A program made the translations under genes and the position numbers. The notes below the pieces were generated by a model that saw nothing but the letters and a program-made list of their open reading frames with translations, was not told the origin of the DNA and searched no databases. A stretch of 64,000 nucleotides of DNA from Lutibacter citreus. GTDB taxonomy: Bacteria; Bacteroidota; Bacteroidia; Flavobacteriales; Flavobacteriaceae. Below are positions 52,443 through 61,233 of this stretch, one piece after another; the stretch's first letter is position 1, and each line of letters starts with the position of its first letter. The stretch lies in NCBI RefSeq assembly GCF_003260195.1, contig NZ_QEIH01000007.1, positions 186,001 to 250,000 on the forward strand, in the 5' to 3' direction.

Positions 52443-53165
52443 TTATAAATTCATTGGGATTTCAATAAATAACAATTGAGACTTTGCTTTTGAAATTACT
52501 TCAAAATCTTTAGTTTGGTCAATACCAAAAGCATCTCTTTTAGTTAATTTTTCATTTTGAATACTAATCTCGCCTTCAATTAACATTACATAAACTCCAT
52601 TAATTTCAGAATTTAAATGATATATAAATTTAGTATTTTCATCTAAATCTATTCTAGAAATTATTGCATCTTGATGAATAGTTAATGAGCCTTCTACTTT
52701 ATTATTTATTGATGAAACTAAAGTTTGCAACTTATTTTTTCTTTCTGAAACTTTAAATACCTTTTGTTCATATCTTGGTTCTACATTTGTTTTATTAGGT
52801 ACAATCCAAATTTGAAATAAATTTACCTCTTCATTCGGATGATTATTCATTTCCGAATGTTGAATCCCCTTACCTGCAGACATAACTTGAACTTCCCCTG
52901 TGTTTAATGGAATCCATTTATTAGACATAGAATCTCTATGTTTCATTGTTCCTTTTAATGGAATTGTTATAATTTCCATGTTATCGTGCGGGTGCGTTCC
53001 AAACCCCATTCCTCCATCAATAAAATCATCATTTAAAACCCGTAGAACACCATAATTTAATTGTTCAGGATTGTAATAATTTGCAAAACTAAATGAGTAA
53101 TTTGCTTTTAGCCAACCGTGGTTAGCTGTTCCTCTATTACTTGCTCTAAATATTTTTGTTCTCAT
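52443..53165 (-). CDS. Pirin family protein
   Basis: The 240-residue bicupin protein has the pirin metal-binding residues in GFGTHPHDNMEIITIPL and GKGIQHSEMN, preceded by RGTANHGWLKANYSF. Some pirins are quercetin dioxygenases (YhhW), others redox-sensing cofactors. It is the last gene of a DoxX-FMN reductase-MarR-pirin operon, overlapping the MarR gene by 20 bases. A role in quinone or flavonoid detoxification is inferred. Confidence 0.9.
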   Translation of the reverse strand: MRTKIFRASNRGTANHGWLKANYSFSFANYYNPEQLNYGVLRVLNDDFIDGGMGFGTHPHDNMEIITIPLKGTMKHRDSMSNKWIPLNTGEVQVMSAGKGIQHSEMNNHPNEEVNLFQIWIVPNKTNVEPRYEQKVFKVSERKNKLQTLVSSINNKVEGSLTIHQDAIISRIDLDENTKFIYHLNSEINGVYVMLIEGEISIQNEKLTKRDAFGIDQTKDFEVISKAKSQLLFIEIPMNL

Positions 53166-53604
53166 TATTCCTAAATTTATCTAATAAATTATTTAATAGT
53201 TTAGCTTCCTCATCTGATAAATTACTGAAATTACCATTAAAATTATCTACCTTAATTTTATTAAGTAATTCCAAGCCTTTTTCATTAATTTGTACATAAA
53301 CAACCCGCCTATCATTTTCACATCTAGTACGTACTATTAATCCCTTATCACATAACTTATCCATTAAACGTGTGGCATTAGGAGATTTTTGAACCATTCT
53401 CTCTTTAACAGTTTTTACTGTAATGGCTTTTTTAGCGCCTCTTAAAATTCGCAAAATATTATATTGCTGCGATGATATTTTAAAAGGCTTAAACATCATA
53501 TTTTCTATATTCTCAAAATAATTTGCAGTAAATTTTAAATTTAAAAATGCTTTAATATGCTCATTTTTAAATTCAGAATTTATTTCTTTAGAGAATTCTG
53601 CCAT
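53146..53604 (-). CDS. MarR family transcriptional regulator
   Basis: In this 152-residue protein a winged helix-turn-helix has QQYNILRILRG, KSPNATRLMDKLCDKGLIVRT and the wing RCENDRRVVYVQINEKG. It contains no obvious redox cysteine pattern beyond C85- and C96-region residues, which could still sense oxidants. It sits inside the operon it probably controls; a GC palindrome at the operon's -33 region is the likely operator. It is 2 bases from the FMN reductase gene. Confidence 0.88.
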   Translation of the reverse strand: MAEFSKEINSEFKNEHIKAFLNLKFTANYFENIENMMFKPFKISSQQYNILRILRGAKKAITVKTVKERMVQKSPNATRLMDKLCDKGLIVRTRCENDRRVVYVQINEKGLELLNKIKVDNFNGNFSNLSDEEAKLLNNLLDKFRNNENKNI

Positions 53605-53606
53605 AA

Positions 53607-54137
53607 CTATAACGCTTTATCAAAATCTTCAACTAATTTTAAAAGATTTTCTTTTAAATCAACATCTACTAATTCTCCTTCTTTAAAATTATCAAAAAAC
53701 GAAGGAACGGATAAGCTACCTATAATATTCCCACCCATATAAGGAAACCTTCCTAACGCTATTTCTAAAACCGTTTGTCCTCCTCGTGCACCAGGAGAAG
53801 TTGCCATTAACAACATAGGTTTATCTCTCCACACTTTTCCGTTTATTCTAGATAACCAATCATAAGCATTTTTAAAAGCTGCTGAATATGCTCCATTATG
53901 TTCTGCTAAAGAAATTATAAAACCATCAGCCCCTTCAATAAGATTATTTAATTCTTGCGCTTTTTTTGGAAATCCATTTTCGGCTTCAACATCAACAGAA
54001 AATAAAGGCATTTCATAATCGTTCAAATCTATTTTAGTTAATTCAACATTAGAAAGTAATTCACCAGAATATTCAGCTAAAACTTTATTAATAGATTTTT
54101 TACTTGTACTACCACCAATTGTAATTATATTTTTCAT
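53607..54137 (-). CDS. NAD(P)H-dependent FMN reductase
   Basis: The 176-residue flavodoxin-like protein has IGGSTSKKSINKVLAEY as the N-terminal phosphate-binding loop, AEHNGAYSAAFKNAYDWLSR and SPGARGGQTVLE, typical of the NADPH-dependent FMN reductase family (quinone and azo reduction). It acts in the cytoplasm. It lies in an operon between DoxX and MarR, which suggests response to quinone-type or oxidative stress. Confidence 0.9.
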   Translation of the reverse strand: MKNIITIGGSTSKKSINKVLAEYSGELLSNVELTKIDLNDYEMPLFSVDVEAENGFPKKAQELNNLIEGADGFIISLAEHNGAYSAAFKNAYDWLSRINGKVWRDKPMLLMATSPGARGGQTVLEIALGRFPYMGGNIIGSLSVPSFFDNFKEGELVDVDLKENLLKLVEDFDKAL

Positions 54138-54148
54138 TTTATAAAGAA

Positions 54149-54508
54149 TTAAGAATTGAATACTTTTTTCCCGAAGAAATAAGAAGTTAATAAAAGAACC
54201 ATTGCAATTATTGCCGCAGTTTGCTCACCATCACCAATCATAACATGTGCAAAAAATGCCAAAATAAATTCAAAAAATAATGCTGAATATGCCCATTCTT
54301 TAATATTTGATCTTTTTAGTGTTAACAACACAATTACGGCTGCAATTTTAAGAGCTGCCAATGGATAAATAATATATGTTGGATAACCAAAGTTAGTAAA
54401 CATTCCTGCTACTTGTTCATTATTAAAAACATACATTCCTGCAGACATTAGTAACAATGCACTTAATAAACCTGTACTTACCCAATAAATAATTTTTTTA
54501 GTTTTCAT
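54149..54508 (-). CDS. DoxX family membrane protein
   Basis: The 119-residue protein has four predicted spans (KKIIYWVSTGLLSALLLMSA, YIIYPLAALKIAAVIVLL, WAYSALFFEFILAFFAHVM, IIAMVLLLTSYFF), which is the DoxX topology. DoxX proteins relate to quinol oxidation or membrane redox processes, though most are uncharacterised. It is the first gene of the operon, with a TATGTTTG -7 element at 54531-54538. Confidence 0.88.
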   Translation of the reverse strand: MKTKKIIYWVSTGLLSALLLMSAGMYVFNNEQVAGMFTNFGYPTYIIYPLAALKIAAVIVLLTLKRSNIKEWAYSALFFEFILAFFAHVMIGDGEQTAAIIAMVLLLTSYFFGKKVFNS

Positions 54509-54530
54509 TTTTTATAATTTAAATTCACTG

Positions 54531-54538
54531 CAAACATA
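54531..54538 (-). promoter_or_regulatory. -7 promoter element of the DoxX-pirin operon
   Basis: TATGTTTG on the minus strand lies 22 bases before the ATG at 54508 and matches TAnnTTTG. Its -33 position falls within the palindrome at 54556-54565. Confidence 0.55.
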
Positions 54539-54555
54539 CAATAATTAATTTTAAT

Positions 54556-54565
54556 TACCCGGGTA
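54556..54565. promoter_or_regulatory. Palindrome TACCCGGGTA, candidate MarR operator
   Basis: This perfect 10-bp GC-rich palindrome stands in an otherwise AT-rich promoter region. Its centre is about 35 bases upstream of the predicted start of the DoxX operon transcript, where a repressor would compete with RNA polymerase. The MarR protein of the operon is the obvious candidate. Confidence 0.45.
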
Positions 54566-54640
54566 TTTATTGTTGTGGTATATTTTTAACAATATTTAAC
54601 ATTCATTTTGTACTTTAGCACTATAAATAGCTATTACGGT

Positions 54641-56269
54641 ATGGATATCAACTTCAATAAAAACGAAGACTATAACAAACTTCAACTCAAAGAATTAAAA
54701 AAGAAACTTCTAAAAGTTTACAAAGGTGGTGGAGATGTTAGAATTGAAAAACACAAGGCAAAAGGTAAATTAACTGCGAGAGAACGTATTGATTATCTTT
54801 TTGATAAAGACAGTGATTCTATTGAAATTGGAGCCTTGGTTGGTGATGAAATGTATAAAGAGCATGGTGGTTGTCCTTCTGGTGGTGTTGTTGTAAAAAT
54901 TGGGTATATTAAAAGTAAACAATGCATAGTTGTTGCAAATGATGCAACAGTAAAAGCTGGTGCTTGGTTTCCAATTACAGGAAAAAAGAATTTAAGAGCA
55001 CAAGAAATTTCTATAGAGAATAAATTACCTATAATATATTTGGTAGATAGTGCTGGTGTTTACCTGCCTATGCAAGATGAAATTTTCCCAGATAAAGAGC
55101 ATTTTGGAAGAATTTTTAGAAATAATGCAGTTATGAGTAGTATGGGAATTACACAAATTTCTGCGGTTATGGGAAGTTGTGTTGCCGGTGGAGCTTATTT
55201 ACCTATAATGAGCGATGAAGCAATGATTGTTGACAAAACTGCTAGTATTTTTTTAGCAGGAAGTTATCTTGTAAAAGCCGCCATTGGTGAAAGTATTGAT
55301 AATGAAACTCTTGGTGGAGCTACTACTCATTGCGAAATTAGTGGTGTTACTGATTATAAAGCTAGTGACGATAAAGATGCATTAGACAAAATTAGAAACA
55401 TAGTAGATAAAATAGGTGATTTTGATAAAGCTGGTTATAACCGTATTAAATCTAAAAAACCGACAGAAGATCCAAATGAAATATTTGGAATTTTACCAAA
55501 AACAAGAACAGATCAATATGAAACAAGAGAAATAATTAAACGTATTGTTGACAATTCTGAAATTGAAGAATACAAAAAAGACTACGGTAAAACTATAATT
55601 TGTGGGTATGCTCGTATTAATGGTTGGGCTGTTGGTATAGTTGCAAACCAACGTAAAGTTGTAAAAAACGGTAAAAAAGAAATGCAATTTGGAGGGGTAA
55701 TATATTCTGATTCTGCTGATAAAGCAACACGTTTTATAGCTAATTGTAATCAGAAAAAAATTCCTTTAGTGTTTTTACAAGATGTTACTGGTTTTATGGT
55801 TGGAAGCAAAAGTGAACACGGTGGAATTATAAAAGATGGAGCCAAAATGGTAAATGCAGTGAGTAATTCTGTGGTTCCTAAATTTACTATTATTATGGGG
55901 AACTCATATGGAGCAGGAAATTATGCCATGTGTGGAAAAGCTTATGATCCTAGATTAATTGTTGCCTGGCCATCCGCTAGACTTGCTGTTATGGGTGGTG
56001 CACAAGCTGCAAAGGTTTTATTACAAATTGAAAAAGCTTCATTAAAAAAGAAAGGTGAAGAAATTACTGAAGAAAAGGAACAAGAGATTTTAGCTTCTAT
56101 TCAGAAAAAATATGATGATCAAACCTCTCCTTATTACGCAGCTGCTCGTTTATGGACAGATGGAGTAATTGATCCTTTAGATACTAGAAAATGGATTAGT
56201 ATGGGTATTAAGGCTGCAAACCACGCTCCTATTGAAAAACAATTTAATCTTGGAATAATACAAGTTTAA
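54641..56269 (+). CDS. Acyl-CoA carboxylase beta subunit (carboxyltransferase)
   Basis: The 542-residue protein has the fused carboxyltransferase domains: GKLTARERIDYLFD, GGCPSGGVVVKIG, VDSAGVYLPMQDEIF, MGSCVAGGAYLP, GGATTHCEISGVTD and, in the second half, FLQDVTGFMVGSKSE, GNSYGAGNYAMCG and WPSARLAVMGG. This matches propionyl- or methylcrotonyl-CoA carboxylase beta chains; the substrate cannot be chosen by eye. I took ATG 54641; a frame from TTG 54608 adds 11 residues and overlaps the predicted promoter. The biotin-carrying subunit is not in the window. Confidence 0.9.
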   Translation: MDINFNKNEDYNKLQLKELKKKLLKVYKGGGDVRIEKHKAKGKLTARERIDYLFDKDSDSIEIGALVGDEMYKEHGGCPSGGVVVKIGYIKSKQCIVVANDATVKAGAWFPITGKKNLRAQEISIENKLPIIYLVDSAGVYLPMQDEIFPDKEHFGRIFRNNAVMSSMGITQISAVMGSCVAGGAYLPIMSDEAMIVDKTASIFLAGSYLVKAAIGESIDNETLGGATTHCEISGVTDYKASDDKDALDKIRNIVDKIGDFDKAGYNRIKSKKPTEDPNEIFGILPKTRTDQYETREIIKRIVDNSEIEEYKKDYGKTIICGYARINGWAVGIVANQRKVVKNGKKEMQFGGVIYSDSADKATRFIANCNQKKIPLVFLQDVTGFMVGSKSEHGGIIKDGAKMVNAVSNSVVPKFTIIMGNSYGAGNYAMCGKAYDPRLIVAWPSARLAVMGGAQAAKVLLQIEKASLKKKGEEITEEKEQEILASIQKKYDDQTSPYYAAARLWTDGVIDPLDTRKWISMGIKAANHAPIEKQFNLGIIQV

Positions 56270-56284
56270 ATAACTTACAAAATA

Positions 56285-56318
56285 AAAAACTCCCAACTTT
56301 TCAGTTGGGAGTTTTTTT
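56285..56318. terminator. Bidirectional terminator between the carboxylase and GH3 genes
   Basis: ACTCCCAACT (56289-56298) pairs perfectly with AGTTGGGAGT (56303-56312) around a 4-base loop, with A and T tracts on both sides. It can stop the carboxylase transcript and the converging agar operon. Confidence 0.88.
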
Positions 56319-56368
56319 ATAAGAAAATTCTTAATAATATCTAATTTATCTTAAAAGAGAGGAAAACC

Positions 56369-56446
56369 GTCATCCTAAATTTATATCAGAATCTCCTCCA
56401 GTTGACTGCTGGTTGTTATGAGAACCCGAAACAGGTTCAGGTTGAC
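56369..56446. repeat. REP-like inverted-repeat element
   Basis: The left arm starts GTCATCCTAAATTT at 56369 and the right arm ends CAGGTTGAC at 56446. The two 27-base arms pair imperfectly around about 24 bases. The GTCATyCTGAA...TCAGAATCT pattern resembles short repeats that I have seen scattered between flavobacterial genes. There is no coding potential. Only one copy is visible in the window. Confidence 0.5.
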
Positions 56447-56487
56447 ATAAATTATACTTTTAAGACAAACTCTTTTTATATTTTAAC

Positions 56488-58689
56488 TTATCTCAATCTA
56501 AAATTTTCTGATTGAGGAGTCGCAGCACCTAATCTTTCACTCAATGCTGAAGGTGAAGAATTACCTACAATAACTTTGTAATCACCTTTTCTCCAAACTT
56601 TTTCTCCTTCTGAATTAATAACTTTTAACTCATTAGCTAAAACCTTAAATTCAACAGTTTTTGTTTCACCTTTTTTAAGTGAAATACGTTTAAAACCTTT
56701 TAAACTAGTTAAAGGTAAATTATCAGTATTTACTAAAGGACTGATATATAATTGGGCTACTTCATCAATATCAAAATTACCTGTATTTGTTACCTCAACT
56801 TGAACATTTAATTCATCTTTACTTTTTAGTTTTTCTTTATTTAAAGTAATGTTTTTAAATTCAGTTGTTGAATATGTTAAACCAAACCCAAATGGAAACA
56901 TTGGCTCTTCTTTCATATACTTATACGTTCTTCCTTGCATAGAATAATCGTCATAGGCAGGAAGTTGAGCTATACTTTTTGGAAATGTAATTGGTAAATG
57001 TCCTGATGGAGAAACATTTCCAAATAAAACATTTGCAACAGCTGCACCACCTTGCTCTCCAGGGTACCAAATTTGTAAAATTGCATCGCAATCATCTTCA
57101 ACATCTACTAAAGAAATTGGGCTTCCACTTGCCACTACTAAAACTATTGGTCCTTTTTTATTTTTTGCTAATTCTTTTATATAATGAATTTGATTTTCAG
57201 GTAATTTTAAATCTACCTTATCCCCTATATCTTGAGAGGCAATTGCATCAACTTCTTCACCTTCTCTATCGGCAGTTAAACCAACCACACAAATAGTTAC
57301 ATCAGAATCTCCAGCAACAATTGGTGCATAATTTTTCGGGTTTATATTTTTATGAAATGGTAATGCTCCACTTCTATAATTTAATGACGTTCCTAATGAA
57401 ACAACATCAGCCACACCTTCTAAAATAGTAACCATATTTGAGCTCACACCATAATAACTTCCCATTAACATATCTGCTGAATTTGCAAAAGGACCTGTTA
57501 AATAAGGAATTTTAATATCTTTAGGTAAAGGCAATAAGTTATTCTTGTTTTTTAATAATACTATAGATTTTTCAGCAGTTTCTAATGCTAATTGAATATG
57601 CTCATCACTATGAATTTCTTCAACACCTAATTTTAAATAAGGATTCTTATTGTCTTTATCAAACATTCCTAATCTAAAGCGTGTTTTAAATAATTGCTTT
57701 GTTCTATTATTTATAAGTTCTTCTGTAATTAAACCTTTTTCTAAAGCCTCCGTTACGTGTTTATATGTATTACCACAATTTAAGTTTGTTCCTGCTTTTA
57801 AAGCAATTGCTGCTGCCTCAACCGGAGTCTTCACGTATTTCATTTTATATGTAATACCACCTATTGCACCACAATCTGAAGTTATATAACCATCAAACCC
57901 CCAAGTATCTCTTAAAACTTCTTTTAACAAATATGGACTTGCAGCTGCTGGTTTTCCGTAAACTGCATTATATGCAGCCATTACACCTTCAACTTTACCT
58001 TCTTTTACTAACGCTTCAAATGCAGGGAAATAAGTTTCATATAAATCTTGTTTATTAGGCTCAGCATTAAACGTGTGTCTAATACTTTCAGGTCCTGAAT
58101 GAACAGCAAAATGCTTTGCGCAAGCCGCTGTTTTTAAATAATTAGGATTATCACCTTGTAAACCACTTACAAAAGCCACACCCATTTTAGACATTAAAAA
58201 AGGATCTTCACCATACGTTTCTTGACCTCTTCCCCAACGTGGATCTCTAAAGATATTTACGTTTGGAGTCCAAAAAGTTAAACCTGCATATTTACTATGG
58301 TTTCCCATACTTTGTGAAACTGCATATTTAGCTCTTGCCTCATCAGAAATTGCTGATGCTACACGTTTTGCCAATTCAGGATCAAAGGTTGCACCTAATC
58401 CAATACCTTGAGGAAAAATTGTTGCTTTTCCATTACGAGCAATACCGTGTAAAGCTTCGTTCCACCAATCGTAATCTGGAACATTTAAACGGTCTATTGC
58501 TGGTGCAGAATTTACTAACTGACCCACTTTTTCTTCTAATGTCATTTGAGACACTAAAATATCTACTCGTTTTTCTATTGAAAGTGAAGAATCTTGAAAA
58601 GAAAAATCTACTTCTTGCGCATTCATTTTTAGTTGACTTACTCCACAAACAATTAGAAATACTAAAATTTTGTAACTTATTTTATTCAT
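56488..58689 (-). CDS. GH3 beta-xylosidase/beta-glucosidase-type enzyme, exported
   Basis: The 733-residue protein has a signal peptide ending MNA-Q. The GH3 domain has YDWWNEALHGIARNG, FWTPNVNIFRDPRWGRGQET, KHFAVHSGPE and the nucleophile region YITSDCGAIG (D272). A C-terminal GH3 domain and an Fn3-like domain (about 630-715, with VTNTGNFDIDEVAQLYIS) follow. The WWNEALHG opening is typical of the xylosidase-type GH3 group. It is the last gene of the agar operon, so beta-galactosidase-like or mixed exo activity on agar or co-occurring glycans is possible. Confidence 0.9.
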   Translation of the reverse strand: MNKISYKILVFLIVCGVSQLKMNAQEVDFSFQDSSLSIEKRVDILVSQMTLEEKVGQLVNSAPAIDRLNVPDYDWWNEALHGIARNGKATIFPQGIGLGATFDPELAKRVASAISDEARAKYAVSQSMGNHSKYAGLTFWTPNVNIFRDPRWGRGQETYGEDPFLMSKMGVAFVSGLQGDNPNYLKTAACAKHFAVHSGPESIRHTFNAEPNKQDLYETYFPAFEALVKEGKVEGVMAAYNAVYGKPAAASPYLLKEVLRDTWGFDGYITSDCGAIGGITYKMKYVKTPVEAAAIALKAGTNLNCGNTYKHVTEALEKGLITEELINNRTKQLFKTRFRLGMFDKDNKNPYLKLGVEEIHSDEHIQLALETAEKSIVLLKNKNNLLPLPKDIKIPYLTGPFANSADMLMGSYYGVSSNMVTILEGVADVVSLGTSLNYRSGALPFHKNINPKNYAPIVAGDSDVTICVVGLTADREGEEVDAIASQDIGDKVDLKLPENQIHYIKELAKNKKGPIVLVVASGSPISLVDVEDDCDAILQIWYPGEQGGAAVANVLFGNVSPSGHLPITFPKSIAQLPAYDDYSMQGRTYKYMKEEPMFPFGFGLTYSTTEFKNITLNKEKLKSKDELNVQVEVTNTGNFDIDEVAQLYISPLVNTDNLPLTSLKGFKRISLKKGETKTVEFKVLANELKVINSEGEKVWRKGDYKVIVGNSSPSALSERLGAATPQSENFRLR

Positions 58690-58712
58690 TTTATTCTATT
58701 TATCCTTAATAT

Positions 58713-59951
58713 TTAATTCTTGTAAACAAATTTAAATTCATCTGTTACAATCGCTTTTTTCTCGTTTGGTTGTCTAACATAAATTCGAACAACATAAGTT
58801 TCGTTATTTTTTAATTTGTTATTCAACTTTAATTGAAAATCTTTATTTCCAAACCCAGCATAAGCAGTATGTTTTGCTTGAAGCACTGACTTTTTATTTT
58901 TAAACACCTTAATTGAAACTTCTCTATCTACATTAGACATATATGAGTAGCTTAAATCTATATTTTTTTCTGAAGTAATTTCAGCTGGTTTATTATTGAA
59001 ATTAATTTTATCATTGAAAATTTTTAAATCTTCTGTTCCGTTTTTTGAAACTTTCTCGTCAATATCAATTAAATTGTAAACTCTCACCCAATCGTAATAA
59101 CATGTATTTTTTGTTGGATCAGCCAATTCTTCATCATTTGGTAATTTAATCCAAGGAAAAGGATACGTTTCAGAAACCATATTTAATCCCATTGTTTTAT
59201 TAAATGGTTTTTTAGTAATGGCATCGTAAAAATTAACAGTTTTAACCTTTCTATCATCTAAATAATAGCTCACCTTACTTTCATTGTGCCACCAACCACC
59301 ATAAGTATAAAAATCTTCTGAAGGCATTGTTTCAGTTTCAATTTTAGATTGTGGCGCACGATAATCATGTCCTTCACCTTCACAGTCTGTATACCAATAA
59401 TGAGAATTAGAGTTCATTCCTTTGGCAAAATATTTACCCTCAAAATCTCCTTCTCTCCCAATACATTCTTGAAAATCTAATTCTAACCCATATTTATCAT
59501 TATCACAATCTGCTGGTCCTTCTGAACTTCCTCTTGTTGACATCCAAAAGGTTGTAGACATCGTGGTTTTAGCAGCCTTGAATTTACACTCGTAATACCC
59601 AAAATAAGCATCTGTAGTTTTAGAAACTACTGCGCCACCAGCAATGTTATAAATTCTTTTTGTTCCATCCTTTTTTAATTGAATAGAATCTTTCTCCAAT
59701 TTTTTTCCAGTAATAGACATGTACCCATTCCCTACTTTTACTTGAGAAGGTAAAAATACTCCCGGTTCTCTACCACTCCAGTTTGGGTGGTAATCATACC
59801 ATTTTGTAGCATCTAATTTGTTTCCATTAAATTCATCAGAAAATTTTGCATTTAACACCCATCTTTTACCTACTGGTGGATCTGGTGGATCTGCTCTCAA
59901 AACTGAAGTCATTAAAGAAACAACTAAAAGTGTTATTAGCTTTTTATACAT
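58713..59951 (-). CDS. GH16 agarase/porphyranase-type endo-hydrolase
   Basis: The 412-residue protein has a signal peptide (residues 1-20). The GH16 domain (about 30-290) shows the active-site motif E157-L-D159-F-Q-E162 (ExDxxE), preceded by STTFWMSTR and followed by WYTDCEGEGHDYR and YDWVRVYNL. It should cut beta-1,4 bonds with retention in agar or porphyran; the choice is inferred from the GH117 neighbour. Residues about 310-410 form an extra beta-rich domain, perhaps carbohydrate-binding, without a clear type 9 sorting signal. It is one base from the GH117 gene. Confidence 0.87.
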   Translation of the reverse strand: MYKKLITLLVVSLMTSVLRADPPDPPVGKRWVLNAKFSDEFNGNKLDATKWYDYHPNWSGREPGVFLPSQVKVGNGYMSITGKKLEKDSIQLKKDGTKRIYNIAGGAVVSKTTDAYFGYYECKFKAAKTTMSTTFWMSTRGSSEGPADCDNDKYGLELDFQECIGREGDFEGKYFAKGMNSNSHYWYTDCEGEGHDYRAPQSKIETETMPSEDFYTYGGWWHNESKVSYYLDDRKVKTVNFYDAITKKPFNKTMGLNMVSETYPFPWIKLPNDEELADPTKNTCYYDWVRVYNLIDIDEKVSKNGTEDLKIFNDKINFNNKPAEITSEKNIDLSYSYMSNVDREVSIKVFKNKKSVLQAKHTAYAGFGNKDFQLKLNNKLKNNETYVVRIYVRQPNEKKAIVTDEFKFVYKN

Positions 59952-59952
59952 T

Positions 59953-61230
59953 TTACTTGTTTTTTAACGCTTTATTTTCTTCACCAATTCTTTTTTTCTG
60001 TTTACCATTTAATCCCAATTTATAGTAATATTCTGGTCTATGGTATACATGTGTTTTTTTCATATCAGGATCATTAACATCTAAACTTAAATCACAGTCA
60101 AAACGTGCTAAAACTGCGTGATTCGTAGTCCATCCATTTACTGCCGTAAAATGTGAAATCCCCCAAGTAATACCTTTTCCATATTTAGTATCTGTAAATG
60201 CATCTGGAATAAAAGGTCCTCCTGCATTTGGCATATCTGCTGTAATTGAAGCGATGTTAAAGTTTACACCATCTTTTGAATATTGAACTGTATTATGTTC
60301 GTTACCATCTCTAATAACCAATGCTGCAATTCCTTCTTTAAAAGGAAATAATGTAGTCTCATGACCTGAACTAATAACTGGATTTTGAGGATGTTTTGTA
60401 AACGGTCCTAATGGGTTATCAGCAGTTGCTAATCCTTGCATTCTAATTAAATTAGGCTGTCCATTAGAATCTGACTTATAATACAAGTAAATTTTCCCCT
60501 TATAAACCATTGGATATGGATCGTGAATTGAAAATTGATCCCACTCTCCTTCTGCTCCATTTGGAATTACAATTTTATTATAAGGTGTCCAAGGTCCATC
60601 AGGTGAATCAGCATAAGAAACAGCAACAGGGCAATCATCACCACGTTTTCCGCTAGCTTCCATAAACCCTTGGTAATACAAATAGTATTTCCCTTTCCAC
60701 TTTAAAATATCTGTAGTAGCAACTGATCTCCAACCTACATTTGGTTTTTCTGGTCTTGGTACAGCAACTCCTTGTTCTTCCCAAGTAAAACCATCTTCAC
60801 TGGTTGCATAAAAAATATCACATAAATCCCAATCGCTTGAAGGAATTACGTCTGTACATTTTTCTGCACCTTGAGGTGGTGTTGGAGTTTCTCTATGCGT
60901 GTACCAAACATAATATTTACCATTTTCAAAAATTACTTTTGAAGGATCTCTACGTGTAATTGTACCATCATGATTGTTATAATCTAACCCTTTTAATTCA
61001 GTATATTTAAATTGAGAATACAACTCATTATCTTGCGGACGAGGAGCCATATATTGCGTATAATTACGTTCCATAGCCGCACTTGTTTTAATGTTCGGCT
61101 TTTCATTTGGAAACTCATAAGGAAAAGTTCCTTCTTGCAATTCTTGTGTTTGTGCTTGTTGTGCTTCTTCTTGTTGCTTTGGTGAACAAGAAACTATTAG
61201 TAATGTTACTAAAATTAATAAATACTTCAT
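59953..61230 (-). CDS. ahgA: GH117 alpha-1,3-(3,6-anhydro-L-galactosidase), neoagarobiose hydrolase
   Basis: The 425-residue protein has an N-terminal lipobox LLIVSC-S (C15), so it is probably a lipoprotein. The five-bladed beta-propeller sequence closely resembles characterised GH117 enzymes: RRDPSKVIFENGKYYVWY (D95), SVATTDILKWKGKYYLYY, FSIHDPYPMVYKGKIYLYY (D237) and VISSGHETTLFPFKEG (H290, E291). It removes 3,6-anhydro-L-galactose from the non-reducing end of neoagarobiose and longer neoagaro-oligosaccharides. It lies in an operon with GH16, the likely producer of those oligosaccharides. Confidence 0.93.
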   Translation of the reverse strand: MKYLLILVTLLIVSCSPKQQEEAQQAQTQELQEGTFPYEFPNEKPNIKTSAAMERNYTQYMAPRPQDNELYSQFKYTELKGLDYNNHDGTITRRDPSKVIFENGKYYVWYTHRETPTPPQGAEKCTDVIPSSDWDLCDIFYATSEDGFTWEEQGVAVPRPEKPNVGWRSVATTDILKWKGKYYLYYQGFMEASGKRGDDCPVAVSYADSPDGPWTPYNKIVIPNGAEGEWDQFSIHDPYPMVYKGKIYLYYKSDSNGQPNLIRMQGLATADNPLGPFTKHPQNPVISSGHETTLFPFKEGIAALVIRDGNEHNTVQYSKDGVNFNIASITADMPNAGGPFIPDAFTDTKYGKGITWGISHFTAVNGWTTNHAVLARFDCDLSLDVNDPDMKKTHVYHRPEYYYKLGLNGKQKKRIGEENKALKNK

Positions 61231-61233
61231 ATG

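Noticed and set aside
56991-57296. Open frame of about 100 codons on the plus strand inside the GH3 gene.
   Set aside because: It is extremely rich in Leu, His and Gln, as expected from the antisense of a real AT-rich gene; no independent support.
58335-58709. Open frame of about 124 codons on the plus strand opposite the GH3 5' end.
   Set aside because: Same antisense composition bias, and the GH3 frame here carries a signal peptide and conserved motifs.
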